A stretch of DNA of 64,000 bases from Luzula sylvatica (GCA_946800325.1 OX326956.1:44539552-44603551), one strand, 5' to 3'; counted from the stretch's first letter, positions 46,650 through 59,604 are shown. Numbers and translations: made by a program. The notes: a model not told the origin generated them from the sequence alone.

Positions 46650-46942
46650 GGGAGCATATATGGAACCCCCCAGGTCCACTTCCGCATCCTCGATCTGGGG
46701 GGTTTTGATTCGCCTCCCCAATTCGTGTATCCAAGATTGTATTAACCATCAATTAAAATTTTTAATTTTTGTTAATAAATAGTACAATTGAATTAACCGT
46801 TAATTAACTTTGAATTAGTCGTTAATTAAAATTTGAATTAACCATCAATCGAATTTTTTGAGTGCAATTTGGGGATGGGAATTTCCCCCCAACCCATATC
46901 GTGGGTGCGGGAGTGGGTTTGGGGGGAAGAGTAAAATTTCCC
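46650..46942. mobile_element. Mutator-like MITE upstream of gene B, 293 bp
   Basis: Exact 9-bp duplication TAAAAATAA at 46641-46649 and 46943-46951. Ends GGGAGCATATATGGAACCCC and, inverted, GGGAAATTTTACTCTTCCCC. The left end is close to that of the 2158-bp element in gene A (GAGAGCATATATGG). The inside is GTTAAT/AATTAAC-rich. Confidence 0.85.
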
Positions 46943-46951
46943 TAAAAATAA

Positions 46952-48420
46952 AGGAAAATGTTGTTTTCTTGGCTACCAAGACTGATAGTTACGTGATATC
47001 TACAATAAATTTATGATATTTTTATGATACTTGTATTGTTTTGTTGATTTTATTTATTGTCATGATATTTAATTTAAAAATATTATTAATTTATTATTTA
47101 TATATATTATAAATATATTAAAATAATAATTATATAGATGTATTCGTATACGATAAATTTTAAAAATTTGACGTATTGCGGCTATTGCCATATATGTATC
47201 ATACCGGATCGGTATCCGTATATGTATCGTGCAACATAGAATGTAAGGGCTAAAAAATAGTCTTTTTCAATATATTAAGTATTAAATATATTTTAATGCT
47301 TTGATATATGGTGTATATTTATTTAACACATATTAATGTGTTGTCGGATCTATTTACTTATTTATTATTTATTTAATATTAAATGTTAAAATATTATCTT
47401 GTAAAATAATGATGAAATCATAATAATTTATTCATTTAATACTAAAATGATAAAATGAGATCGATGGAGACTATAAAAAATTAATATAAAAAAATTAGGA
47501 AAAAAGAGAAGCCGGGCCGAAATCACCTGTCTTTGTTATTGACTCGGCGGTATCTTCAATGAATACTATAAGAAGACTTCACAGACTTCAGAGATGATTC
47601 CAAACTTTTGCTGTACTAATATATTTTTTTCACTAGGAAATTAACAGGAAGTTTCATCTAACCGACCCACTAGCCGAATCTATACATATTTTTATCTGTC
47701 CCAGCGAAAGGTTTAAATATTAACTTACACTCTCAATAATGTAAATTTCACTAATACCCTAGCAAACTCATCAAATATCATTGATACTTTTTAAAACCTT
47801 TCAAATATCATGATTATCCCTATAAAATTCTTATAATATCACATATACCTCTGTTGTCTCATCAAGAACTATCAAAATCATTCTTGTTGGTAATCTATCA
47901 ATTAACTAATTTTTAAAATTATTTTCCTATAATAATGAATAACTTTTGATCTTAAATAAATTTCAAACCATAAAAAATTAACAAAAATTTTGAACTAAAA
48001 ATTTAATTTTTGGGTATCCATGATATTTGAATGGTTTTATAGGTGTATTTATGAAATTTCATATTTGTAGGATATACGTGAAATTATTATATTTTATAGG
48101 AGCACACATAAAATTCTGTCAATAAATTAATAATTGTGAAATATAACATAAAATATCCTTAAATAATAAAACAAAATATTATGTCGAAACATGTTTCAAT
48201 TATATTTTCTATGGAATAAAATAAATACGAGGAATATTTGGGTCAAAGAAATTATAGTTGGATGGAAAATAGTAAGTTTAACTTCGTAGGAATGATAAAT
48301 TATAGTTCATTTTTTAGCAGGTTTTTGGAAAAGAATCTAAAAATGAGGGAGTTTTTATAATTTCAAGAATAATTGGGTTATCTTTTAAAATTTCCCCTAA
48401 AATATTGTTGTCAAAATCTG
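46952..48420. other. Upstream region of gene B, paralogous to gene A's; empty insertion site
   Basis: Matches 33000-33683, 35990-36578 and 42628-42890 in order, so it is the unfilled form of the duplicated block. The string around 48068-48110 (GTGAAATTATTATATTTT then AGGAGCACACAT) is the paralogous empty site of the 6-kb LTR element. 47750-48110 also carries foldback arms like those of 14963-15343. Confidence 0.7.
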
Positions 48421-50759
48421 TTAGGACTTATGTTTATTTTTTATAATAAAAACTATAGTTATTCTTTCTAATATTCCATCGATCTCTTGATAGATTGACA
48501 ACAAATAATAAATACATCAAATGTTAAATTGTATTAAATAATAAATCATTAACATATAAGCAATATTAATTAGGTGATGAACCATATTAATTAAGTGGTA
48601 AGTCAAATTATTAAAAAATAAATTGTTTTATTTAATTTTACACATGACAAGTCATATTTTTTGGACAAATGTTTAATTATTTTGTCTTCAGTATTTTTTT
48701 TTAAAAACAAAGTATTTTCATTTTTTTTAATTAGGAATCTCAATCAAACTTCCAACTTAAAATACAATATCAGTCACAGGAATTCTACTATATGAAAAAA
48801 TTCGTCCCCGAAAAGGATTTTGTAGATTTTTGCAAAATTATTATTTTTATTTCTATTTTTATATTTTTGTTAACTTTTATGATGGTTTTATTTTGTATAA
48901 TATTGGACAAACTCTAATTTAAGTGTGAACGGTGAAAATGAGTTACGTATTCATTTAACACATGTTAAATTGTGAAAATGAGTAATGTATCTGTTTAACA
49001 CATGTCAAAGGGATGATTAATTTTGTCCAACAATTATTTTTTCAAATTTGTAATTGTATATTTGATTAATTATTTTCAAACGAGTCATATGTACCCTTTT
49101 AATACTTGGTAAATGATTGATTAGTCCAGCCCAATAACTTATTTTTCACATTATTTAATTTGGATTTAATTACAAATGGATGGTGATAAACAAGTAAAAT
49201 AAAACATTAAATGTATTAAAAATATGTGAAATGAAAAACATTTAATTCCCTCTCATCCTATATATGATGATCAAATAAAAATATTTATGATTCACCACTA
49301 CACTAAGCGAGATGAGTACAACCATTCAATAAAAACAATTGAGTTATGTTTATTTTTTATAAAGGGGGATTTCTTGTGTGTCCTCACAAAAAATAAAATA
49401 TCAAATTTGACCCAATAAAATAAACAAATATCATATTTGTCCTTCTAAAATTTATTTTCTATCAAATTTTTCCACGAGTAACTTTTTTTGTATGTGTTAA
49501 CAGAAAGAAAAAAAATGTAAAGTTATGTTTTTACCCCTTGTTATCTTGCATTGCTTGTCTCTTGCCTCATGTCCTTCATGTCCCCCATCTTCTCCACAAC
49601 TCGTGCAGTTCTCTTTTTTTTTTTCTCCACAGGCGCAACCAAGCCTCTCGTCTTCACCTCTAAAATGAGCTCATTTTGACATTTCTCTCCTCCATCACTA
49701 AAACCAGCTTGCTTCTCTTCTTCGCTCGGCTAGCTTCTCACTCGGGTGTCTCCTTCACTCATCTTTTTTCTCGGTTCCCTCTCTTCCTAGCTTTCTTCTC
49801 TCTAACTTAAGTAATCACTCGTGTGTCTCCTTCACTCCTCACATAGTTTTATAATTTCAACATATATATATTTTTTTTTTATGAAAACATAATAACTTAA
49901 TTCAACGTAATTAACTTTTTCAAACAGTAAAAATACACAAAAGATCTGGATCTTACAAAACGAAAATAGAAAAAAATAGTCAGTTTCATCATAAAATAAG
50001 AGCCAGCCTAGAAAAAGAAAACAAACACTATTAACATCCTTGATATTGAGGATTCAATCGTATCCTCGAAACCTTCTTTACTAATAGTGTTTTCTTTTAT
50101 TTCGCATTTATATTGTGTAGGTTACGTGGATATAGATGATATATTTTTTAGTTTAGTTTTTTTTTTTTTTTGCTTAAATATATTTTTAGTTTAAAAACGA
50201 TAAATTTGATATTATTAGTTTTTTTAGGGACAAATATGATATTTTGTGTTTTTGGGGGGCATGCTTGAAATTGTCTCTTTTATAAAAGTTGAGGGTTTAA
50301 GATGTTAATTTCTATTTTGTAGACTAGTGGGGAATATACATGAAAAGTAATAATCAATTAAGAAAGTGATTAATTTGTCGGGCATGTGGGGACCGTGAAC
50401 GGTACCGGGGTCGTCCATTTAAATGTTGAAACATTTAAATGCTGAATGTCGACTCATCAATATATTTTTCTACGTCTCTAGAAGAAAACGTCTCTAGAAG
50501 AAAAATTATATTTTGGGAAATTATTACGATTAAATTTTGATTTTCTAACGGCACTTGTAATGATGATTTTTTTACATATAGAATATAGCATTATGAATAG
50601 TGTCAGACACCTAGATTTTATTTAGAAGCATACGTAAAATCACAGTGGATCTAAATTTAAATGGAAAGTAAATTCTCGGAGTTCCAAATTTAATCGTCAC
50701 GTGTATTTTAGATGTAAATCTAGATAAAAATTATAGATGCCTATCATTGTTGTTACGAA
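48421..50759. other. AT-rich spacer
   Basis: No gene. 49370-49500 and 50200-50290 contain loosely inverted phrases (AAAATATCAAATTTG, AAATATGATATTTT) that may be arms of an old foldback element. A CT-rich stretch lies at 49550-49830. Confidence 0.5.
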
Positions 50760-51775
50760 AAGTCCAATTTATGTAACGAGCCTTTAGTTCAGCTGGAGAA
50801 GCATACATGGACGAAATCAAAATGAAATTATATGAGAACTGAGATGAAATAATTTAATAAAAAATGCAGTTCGTTCGAACGAACCACTATGTTCATTTAA
50901 ACGAACCGTTATGATAAGTGTAGAACGAACTTTCCTAATTCGTTCGGGTTGAACTTGGTTAATTCACAATAAATAAACAATGCAATCTGTTCGAACGAAT
51001 TGATACGTTCGTTCGAACGAACTGACTATACTAAGTTCAAAACGAACTACCAAGTTTGTTCTGAACAAACTCATATGCCAATTCAAGCCTTTTTACAGTA
51101 GAGGGTTCGTTAGAACGAACATCAAGTGTGCTCGAACAAACTATCACGTTTTTGAAAATAATTTGTACGTAATGGCTAGTTTGAATTATAATCTGTTCGA
51201 ACGAACCATCTCGGTTCGTTCCAACGAACTATACATGAAAACTGTTTTTCAAAAAGGATTTATGTCTTATGTAAATAGAAAATCTTTTGAGGTTTCTCTC
51301 TCCATCCAACTAAGCAAAATCATTTTTCCATTTTAAATAGAGAAAACCTAGTTGAGAGCTTGATAATTTTATACAACCTTAGATTTAAGATCTACTTCGA
51401 TTCCTTCTACTCAACGATTTCCAACATGCGTGACCGATCACGTCTAGTTCGTTAGTACATATTTGTAATAGATCAGTTACAATTTGTAAAGCCCGTCATA
51501 GATCGATAGAAATGTGTAAATCGATCTAGACAAAAACCTTGTAAGAGTTGATACGGGAATTCAATCGAAAACCGAAAATGCACAAGACATTTTCGAAGAC
51601 GTAGGTACTTGTAATTAATCGAATCGGTCGATTGAGCAAGTAGCCGATAAGTTAAACCTACAAAACAATCACCTACCGAACTCCGTAAACAAATATATTG
51701 TGTTATTTGTTTTTGTATCGTTCTTTCTATTTCTAATTTATTTACGCTTCCACACTTAATCAAAATTGTATACCA
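50760..51775 (+). repeat. LTR-like sequence with TTCGAACGAAC palindromes
   Basis: Between 50865 and 51235 there are at least six GTTCGTTCGAACGAAC-type palindromes, some intact and some degraded. They are followed by CT-rich leader-like text, then 51440-51740, which has the style of a copia R-U5 region (TTGTATCGTTC...TTTACGCTTCCACAC). I could not find a partner LTR, polypurine tract or primer site, so a solo LTR or an LTR fragment is the best guess. Confidence 0.45.
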
Positions 51776-52721
51776 TTATCGAAAATTAGACCTTATGATT
51801 ACCTATTCACCATCTTACATGTCTTAATTAAACAACATGTTGTGCTGATAACATATTATGAATGAAAGATACAATAACACAAAAAATATGAAGAGATAAA
51901 TCATTTATTATTAGAATGAATTGTATATACAGATGATCAAGATAAAACATGTTTACATAAAGAACATAAAAATGTGAATACTTTGATGTGAAATGTTTCG
52001 ATGTGCATATTTTCATGTTAGCGTATTTTCATGATTATCCAATTTTTCACATCATACATAATTATAGCTAATACATTCATATTTATGACATAATGTATTT
52101 TATTATTTAACAAATGTGAAAACTAAGAATGAATAGGCTGAAATTATGTATTAATTAGTTAACAAAAATAATGAAATCGGTATTTTATTAGTTGCCAGGT
52201 TTAAAGAAAAACTAAAAATGAATATGTTATTAAGCAAGCATGTAATTAGATGTGTCAATTAAAAAATTGCAAATTAGAAAGAATAGTTGTCTAATTTAAT
52301 TGTGAATTAATTAGTAAATTGACATTTAAATAATAAATTGCAATCAAACATGAATTAGTTACCAAATACAATTGAATATGAAATTTATAAGTGGCCAGAT
52401 TTAGGAAAAAAAAAAACTTAAAAATGAATTGAATTAAGCATGTAATTAATGTACATTTAATGTTACCATGTAAATTTGTTAACAGGCGTTATAATTATCA
52501 TTTGTGTTTTGTGAATTAATAGTTACACCATGTATTACATTTCTTATTTTAGTTAATTTACATGGACTAAATTAATTTTATATTTTATAAACATATAAAT
52601 TTTGTTTATCTTACGGATTTATGAAAATTATTTATTATTTCATGTTATTATATGGATGGTCAATTAATGAATTTTTCAAAATATTTCTATTTAAAACATA
52701 ATTCTTTGAATTATTAAACTA
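51776..52721. other. AT-rich spacer
   Basis: Nothing recognisable. The 51828-52016 frame is low-complexity. Confidence 0.55.
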
Positions 52722-53460
52722 CTAGCATGGTACCCGCGCCATTGCGCCGGTTTGTTGGGGAAAAAAAAACAAATTCCATACTTCTTCTGATTTTTATGGT
52801 TTGTTGAATACTTTAAGATTTCCTTCACATTTCTTATTTTGTGTTTGCTATTTCGTATTTCTTATTGGTTTTGTCAATGGTATTGCCATTTGTATTTGTT
52901 TCTCTTATTCGTTTTCGTAATTCGTATTTGTTTTCGGACTCGTATTTCATAATTCACATTACTTATTTGGTGTTCGTATTTTAACTTGTGTGCATTCATA
53001 TTTTATTTTCATTTCTAAACTATTTGTGTTCCGTATTCACATTTTATATTCCTATACATTAATACATATTTATGTACATATATTTATATTCATGTATTCG
53101 TGTATTATTTGAATTAGTATTTGATTTTTATGTGTATTTGAAGTTTATGTTTAGTTGTAAATTGTTTGTGTTTTATATTCGTGTTTCACATTCATTGATG
53201 TGTTCATGTCCGCATATTCACATTCATGTATTGAGACATTATTTTTCAGAAGCATTTGCGAGTATAGGCAAGTGTAAAAGGTTTTGTATTTTCCGTATTC
53301 ACGTAGCCACACTAATTTTCGATCTTTCAAAAGGCCACACTATTTCACATGTTCCTTGACTTGCGTTTAGAATATGAAAACGGATTGCATTGTTGCATTA
53401 ACACGAAAATAACATATGTCTACACTGTTTGGCATGCAGACCAATAATGAAAAAAAAAAA
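52722..53460 (-). mobile_element. Helitron-like 3' end with low-complexity body
   Basis: On the - strand, CCGGCGCAATGGCGCGGG (a near-perfect hairpin) is followed by TACCATG, CTAG (52722-52725) and a host T. The next 600 bp to the right consists of drifting TATTCGTATT/TTCATATT words and holds no gene. The 5' boundary is not known; the end given here is the start of the next element. Confidence 0.5.
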
Positions 53461-53712
53461 GGAAAAAGTTGGACCTCTCCACTTACCCTCCCCACACCTC
53501 TTGATGTGTTGGCATAAGGCTTAACACCTTCAAATTTAACATCTTAATTATGATTTAACACCTTAATTTGTAGTTTAACATCTTCATTATAATGTTAAAC
53601 TATAAATTAAGGTGTTAAATCATAATTCAGATGTTAAACCATAGTGGTGTCAAGCGTTACGATGACACATCAAGAGGTGTGGGGGAGAGTTGGGGGAAGT
53701 GCATCACTACCC
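53461..53712. mobile_element. Foldback MITE, about 250 bp
   Basis: Arms of about 115 bp: CCCCACACCTCTTGATGTG and TTTAACACCTTAATTT at the left are mirrored at the right by CACATCAAGAGGTGTGGGGG and AAATTAAGGTGTTAAA. A-rich runs flank both ends, so the target duplication cannot be counted. Confidence 0.8.
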
Positions 53713-54282
53713 AAAAAAAAATAGTATAAAAAATACCACCTGAAATATCAGTATAGGGCCAGTAAATTCGACCTATTAATGCCCAATTTTGCATTCACGT
53801 TACCACATATTTATATTGAGCCTCACCTATACTCGCAAATGCTCCAGAAAGTTGCCAAAACATCCTCGCTCTTCCATCGCGGCATGCCCTCATAATTTAC
53901 TTATACCAAAAAAAATACGAAGAGAATAAAAAAAGATGAGAACGACTCGAACAAACATTTTAATATTCACCAAAAACATCCTGAGTTTGAACCATCATAC
54001 CTCACTTCATTTTTCAGTCGAGGAAGGTCAACTCGTGCCAGATTAGAGCCCTCTCGGATTTGCTCCACATACCATGCAGCTCACATTTCTCCAACCACAT
54101 CCACTTCAACAACGTTTACACAATGTACACCATTTTCACCATTTTCCACTGCTCACCTGACAACATATATTGAAAAATATATTATTAATTAAATTAAGTA
54201 TATGATTTTTTAGTAATTATTTAATTATCTACAAAATCTGTAAAGACTCGTTACATGGTCTGGGGCAGCGCAAAGCCTCCCT
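53713..54282 (-). pseudogene. Possible downstream exon of a dead gene
   Basis: On the - strand an AG acceptor near 54160 opens a coding-like stretch; around 54000-54085 it reads AAWYVEQIREGSNLARV and ends GCFW-stop. I do not recognise it. It lies directly downstream of the tandem exon array and may belong to the same dead gene. Confidence 0.35.
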
Positions 54283-54808
54283 TTGGAGTCGTTCTATGAA
54301 CCTCTCTTTCGAGTCGGCCCTCTCGATAGCATGTTGAACCATCCTCACATCGAAACACGTGAATAGCACAACCTGTAAATTTATTCTCAACCAAGTTAAA
54401 TTTGAATATATTCATTATTTAATGATAACGTAAATATAAATAAGTCGGAACCATTTTTCAATTCGTTCAATCGACCTCTCTTCCTAGTCGGTCCTCTCGA
54501 CAACATCTAGTCCATCCTCGCATCGAAACGCGCGAATAGCACAACCTGAAAATTTATTCTCAACCAAGTGTAATTTCAATATATTAATTATTTAATGATA
54601 GCGTAAATATTAAATAATACGGAACCTTTTTTGGATTTGTTCCATCAACCTCTCTTCCGAGTCGGCCCTCTCGACAATATCTTCGTCCATCCTCGCATCG
54701 AAACACACGAATAGAGCAACCAGGAAATTTTGTCTCAATGAAATGAAATTTAAATATATTAATTATTGAATGGCGTAAAGTCCAAATATTAAATAAGATC
54801 AAACCTTT
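54283..54808 (-). repeat. Three 174-bp tandem repeats, each an exon plus intron
   Basis: The phrase CCTCTCTTnCGAGTCGG recurs at 54301, 54475 and 54649, exactly 174 bp apart. On the - strand each unit has a TTTTCAG-type acceptor, about 100 bp that can read VVLFxCFDARMD...ERADSEERLMEQ, and a GGTTCCG donor. One unit has lost its acceptor AG and another has a 1-base shift and a stop. I do not recognise the protein. Confidence 0.7.
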
Positions 54809-55297
54809 TCCGACGCTCAAGTTATTCTAAAGGAGCGCTAACATCCGAGAAGAACACTCGTCACACGACCGGACCAGTAAAGCAGCAAAATGAGGTACAC
54901 AATTTGGTACTGGCAAAGATGTGCGTGGTACGTCCGACATATCATACCATCTAAATCAATCGAAAGTCCCATAATTTTTCGGCCCCTACAAAAAATAGAT
55001 AAATCAATTTGATTAAAAAAAATGAACACAATAAATTCAGAGAATATTTTTTTTTATTTACCAAGTTTTTTATGACCGGTCTAATCGCACTTCTCCCGCC
55101 AGCAGCAAAGAAATGACAGAAGTATTTCGATCAAAATGTTTTTTCCCCGCGATAATTTGTTTGGATCTCAAAACCCCCAAATAGCATCTGTTGTTGGCCT
55201 TAATATCCATTCTTGTGGGGTATTTCATCACATATCAGAAGAGATGAGAAAAGAGAAGTGAAAACATTAAAGATCGAGAGAAAACATTAAACATTCT
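54809..55297. other. Possible upstream exon and flank of copia copy 2
   Basis: The 54838-55029 frame (-) follows a TTTTTTTGTAG acceptor and may be the preceding exon of the gene with the tandem exon array; it has no known domain. 55200-55297 is GAGAAAACATT-rich and resembles 62480-62590. Confidence 0.35.
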
Positions 55298-55814
55298 TGT
55301 AGGATTACGCATACGATATTAGAGTATGCAGCGGAATTATTCATGCATGCGTAACCTAATTCTACCCTGGATCACACTCGAAAAACACCGAAAAAGGAAG
55401 AGTAATCAGAATTTTACCTCGTACAAGTTAGTACGTGATGCCTTCTTCTCCAGATCTCGTGAACCTTCTCCAAGGATGCTTTTGCACTCCCTCTACTTGT
55501 GTCCACCTCGATTTCGTCTGATCAGAACCGCCAACACCGTTCTAGTCGGTGTCACGATTATTTCTCTCAAAGTTTTGCTCAAAACTCTCTCTCGAAATTC
55601 AACAGATCTCTCTTAGTATTATAGAAAAATTGAAAATATTTGGCGGCCAGAATTTGGTCAAAATTCGGCAGCCTTAGGAGAGAGAAAAAATGGAAATCTG
55701 AATATATATTTATAGGCAAAATTAGGTCAGGATTTAATAGGCCGAAATTAGGTTAAATAAAGATTAATTATCTGAATGGGCCCGAATTAGGATAAAGCCT
55801 AATTTTCTGAAATT
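55298..55814 (-). repeat. 3' LTR remnant of copia copy 2
   Basis: Nearly the same as 61149-61664. Its U3 start is missing: at 55814/55815 the LTR runs straight into pol codons (GCTATTGCTCCG), with a 3-base ATT shared by both parent sequences. Confidence 0.9.
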
Positions 55815-58800
55815 GTGCTATTGCTCCGTTATTGTCACAATAGACATCCATGGAACCCGAGATACTTGGCATAACGCCAAGTTCCATCACGAACTGTCGT
55901 AGCCAGACAGCCTCCTTGGCGGCTTCCGAAGCCGCGATGTATTCCGCTTCAGTTGTAGAATCAGCCACCGTCTTCTGTTTGGAGCTTTTCCAAACAACAG
56001 CTCCGCCATTGAGCGTAAAGACGTAACCACTTTGAGATTGGAAATCGTCCGGGCAAGTTTGGAAACTAGCATCTGTATATCCTTGGATAATCAGATCTCC
56101 TTCCGAACCACCATAGACAAGAAACATATCTTTAGTATTCCTGAGATACTTAAGAACGCTCTTGACTGCGGACCAGTGAGCTTCCCCGGGATCAGACTGA
56201 TAGCGGGAAGTCACACTCAACGCATATGCGACATCTGGTCTAGTACATATCATGGCATACATGATCGATCCTATAGCCGAAGCGTATGGGATCCGACTTA
56301 TTCGCTCACGTTCAGCGTCCGTTGAAGGACACTGAGCCTTAGTGAGAGTGATGCCATGCGGCATTGGCAGAAATCTTTTCTTGGATTGCTCCATGTGAAA
56401 CCTAGTTATCACTTTGTCAATATATGTACTTTGACTTAGTCCGAGAAGTCTCCTTGATCTATCTCTATAGATCTTCACACCTAAAATATAGGCAGCTTCT
56501 CCTAAGTCCTTCATTGCGAATTGACTACCCAAATATGCCTTAACCTGGTTAAGCATCGGGATGTCATTTCCAATGAGTAAGATGTCGTCCACGTACAAGA
56601 TGAGGAATACAACCGAACTCCCACTGAATTTCTTGTATACACAAGGTTCCTCGATATTTTGAATGAAACCATACTTTGCGATGACTTCATCGAATCGTAT
56701 GTTCCACGCACGAGATGCTTGTTTTAATCCATAAATGAATTTCACAAGCTTGCACACTTTATTCGTATTCTTTGGATCGACAAAACCCTCGGGTTATGTC
56801 ATATACACATCCTCGGTAAGGTTCCCGTTAAGGAAAGCGGTTTTGACATCCATCTGCCATATCTCATAATCGTGATATGCAGCTATCGCTAGAAGAATTC
56901 GAATACTTTTAAACATGACTACTGGAGAAAACGTTTCATCATAGTCTATACCATGAATTTGCTTGAAACCTTTCGCCACCAGTCTTGCTTTAAAAGTGTG
57001 TACATTACCATCCATGTCGGTTTTCTTCTTGAAAACCCATTTACACCCAACGGACTTAGCACCATCAGGTAGATCAATAAGATTCCAAACCTTATTATCA
57101 TACATGGATTGGATCTCAGATTTCATGGCGTCATGCCATTTCGAAGAATCCAAACTAGACATAGCACCTTTGTAGGAGGTTGGCTCATCATCTAGAGTCA
57201 ACTCATCATCGTCATTACTAATGAGAAATCCATATCTCTCAGGTTCATGACGAATCCTACCAGATCTACGTAGAGCTTGTGTATTAGATTCTGGTTCACC
57301 ATCCAATGGTAACTCAGAATCTTGTTCCAAATCAACCTGTTCACGTTGTGGTTCTCGAATTTCTTCGAGATCAATTTTACTCCCACTGGCTTGACGATCT
57401 AGGAATTCCTTCTCTAAGAAGTGTCCACGTCGAGCCACGAAAATCTTGTTTTCGCTTGGCAAGTAAAAGTACTATCCTCTTGTTTCTTGAGGATACCCCA
57501 CAAATAAACATTTGTCTGATCTTGGCTCGAGTTTTTCCGTCAATAACCTTTTGACGTATGCCTCGCAACCCCAAATCTTATGATAAGACAATGATGGCAC
57601 CTTGCCATTCCATAACTCATATGGTGTCTTTTCAACCGATTTGGACGGAACTCTATTCAGTATATGAGCGGCCGTTTGAAGCGCGAAACCCCAAAATGAC
57701 TTTGGCAAATCTGTGCGACTCATCATCGAGCGAACCATGTCTAACAAAGTCCGATTCCTCCTCTCGGACACTCCATTCCATTGGGGTGTACCGGGTGGAG
57801 TCCATTGTGATACTATACCACAATCTCGAAGATAGTCCTCAAACTCATAGCTCAAGTATTCGCTACCTCGATCTGATCGAATGGCTTTTACTTTCTTGCC
57901 CAGTTGAAGTTCTACCTCGTGTTGAAACTCTTTGAATTTCTCAAAAGTTTCACTTTTGTGACGCATTAAGTATAGATATCCATATCTACTATAATCGTCA
58001 GTAAAAGTCACAAAGTAGCGATACCCATTTCTAGCCTCGACACTCATCGGTCCACATACATCGGAATGTATGAGGGCCAACACATCTTTCGATCTTTCTC
58101 CTTTCTTGGAAAAAGGTGTCTTTGTCATCTTACCCATCAAACAAGATTTGCAATTTTCTATTGACTTTAAATCAAAAGAATCTAGTACTCCATCCTTTTG
58201 GAGTCTAGCAATGCGTTTCTCGTTTATGTGTCCGAGACGACAATGCCATGAGTATGTTTCATTTGTTTGAGTAGTATTTATGTTATAAATGGACTGATTA
58301 TTGTTGTTATTTTCTAAATTCAAGACATATAAACCATTTTCAACTAGAACATTACTAAAGAAAATGTCATTCTTGCGAATAAAACAATCATTAGTACCAA
58401 TAACTAATTCATATCCATCCGCAATAAGTCTCGAAACAGAAATAATATTCCTACTCAAAGTAGGTACATAACAACAATTATTCAAAACTAAAATAAGTCC
58501 ATTTGGCAAAGTTAAATCATACGTCCCTTCGGCTAATGCTGCTACTCGAGCTCCATTCCCGACGCGTAAATCAACTTCGCCACGAATCAACGATCTTCTA
58601 CTTCTTAGGCCCTGCATATTATTACAAATATGAGTCCCACATCCAGTGTCCAACACCCATGATGATAAAGTAAAGAAATATGAATCGATAACGGAAATAC
58701 CTGATGCCGGTGTGTCCGAAGAAGCGGTCTTTTGCTTGCTCTCCCTCAGGAAGATCTCGCAATCACGCTTCCAATGCCTCTCCTTGAGACAGTGGAAACA

Positions 58801-59604
58801 CTTCTTGCCATCCTTGGCTTTCTTGCTCACTGGCTTAGGCGCAACCTTGTTGCCCTGTGTCTTCCTCTTCTTGTTCTTGTTCCCATTGTTTGGACTCTTC
58901 CCTTGAACCACCAATACCTCCGAAGTCCTAGACTTCATGTACCGCGGTTTCTGGTCACTTTCGAATGTTCTGAGCATTCCGAAAAGCTGGGGAATGGTCC
59001 TTGTCATGTCCGACATGTGGAAATGCGAAATGAACGAATCGAAACTCGGTGGCAATGACAACATGATCAAATCAGTTTGTAACTCCAACTCAAATTTCAT
59101 GCCAAGCCTCTCAAGATGATCGAAATATCCTTTCATCTTGAGAAGATGAGAGCTAACGGGCGTACCCTCCTGCATCTTGCATTGCGTCGCATTGCCAAGA
59201 GCTTGATACTTCTCCACCCTTACTTGAACCTGAAACATCTCCCTGAGCTGTTTCATAATCTCGTATGCATCATGTTTCTCAAACTGAATTTGATATTCAG
59301 GAGTCATAGTAGCCAACATGAGGCATGTGACATCATTCGAATCGTCCATCATGGTCGTATATTCGAATGTCTCATCCTCAGTTGCTGTATCCCCTGGCAC
59401 AGGAGGGATAGGCGTCTCCAAGACATGTGCCTTTCCTTCCTGTCTCAGAACGAATCCCAGATTCCTCTGCCAGTCGAGAAAGTTCTTTCCGTTCATTCGT
59501 TCCTTTTCCAAAATGGAACGCAAACTAAAGCGGTTATTACTTGGTAAAGCCATTGAATCTACAAATTTGTGAAAAATAATGTAATTAATAACGTGGTCTT
59601 TCAT
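55815..59604 (-). pseudogene. Copia gag-pol polyprotein with two stop codons and a deleted end
   Basis: First Met at 59604; MALPSNNRF, 18 codons later, is the more usual family start. Domains in order: UBN2-type gag, CCHC zinc knuckle (CFHCLKERHWKRDC), protease with DTG (SWVLDTGCGTH), GAG-pre-integrase, integrase with an intact catalytic Glu (SERRNR), RVT_2 with YVDDILLIGND and RNase H to the CDNNGAIAQ motif. In-frame stops occur at 57472-57474 (TAG, TAC in copy 1) and 56794-56796 (TAA, CAA in copy 1). The last ~70 codons are lost in the deletion. Apart from that the frame is continuous. Confidence 0.92.

Noticed and set aside
50776..50800. tRNA-Lys-like start (TAGTTCAGCTGGAGAAGC)
   Set aside because: No B-box or acceptor stem follows within the expected distance.
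57558..59572. Open frames on the + strand across copia copy 2
   Set aside because: They are antisense shadows of the gag-pol sequence on the - strand.
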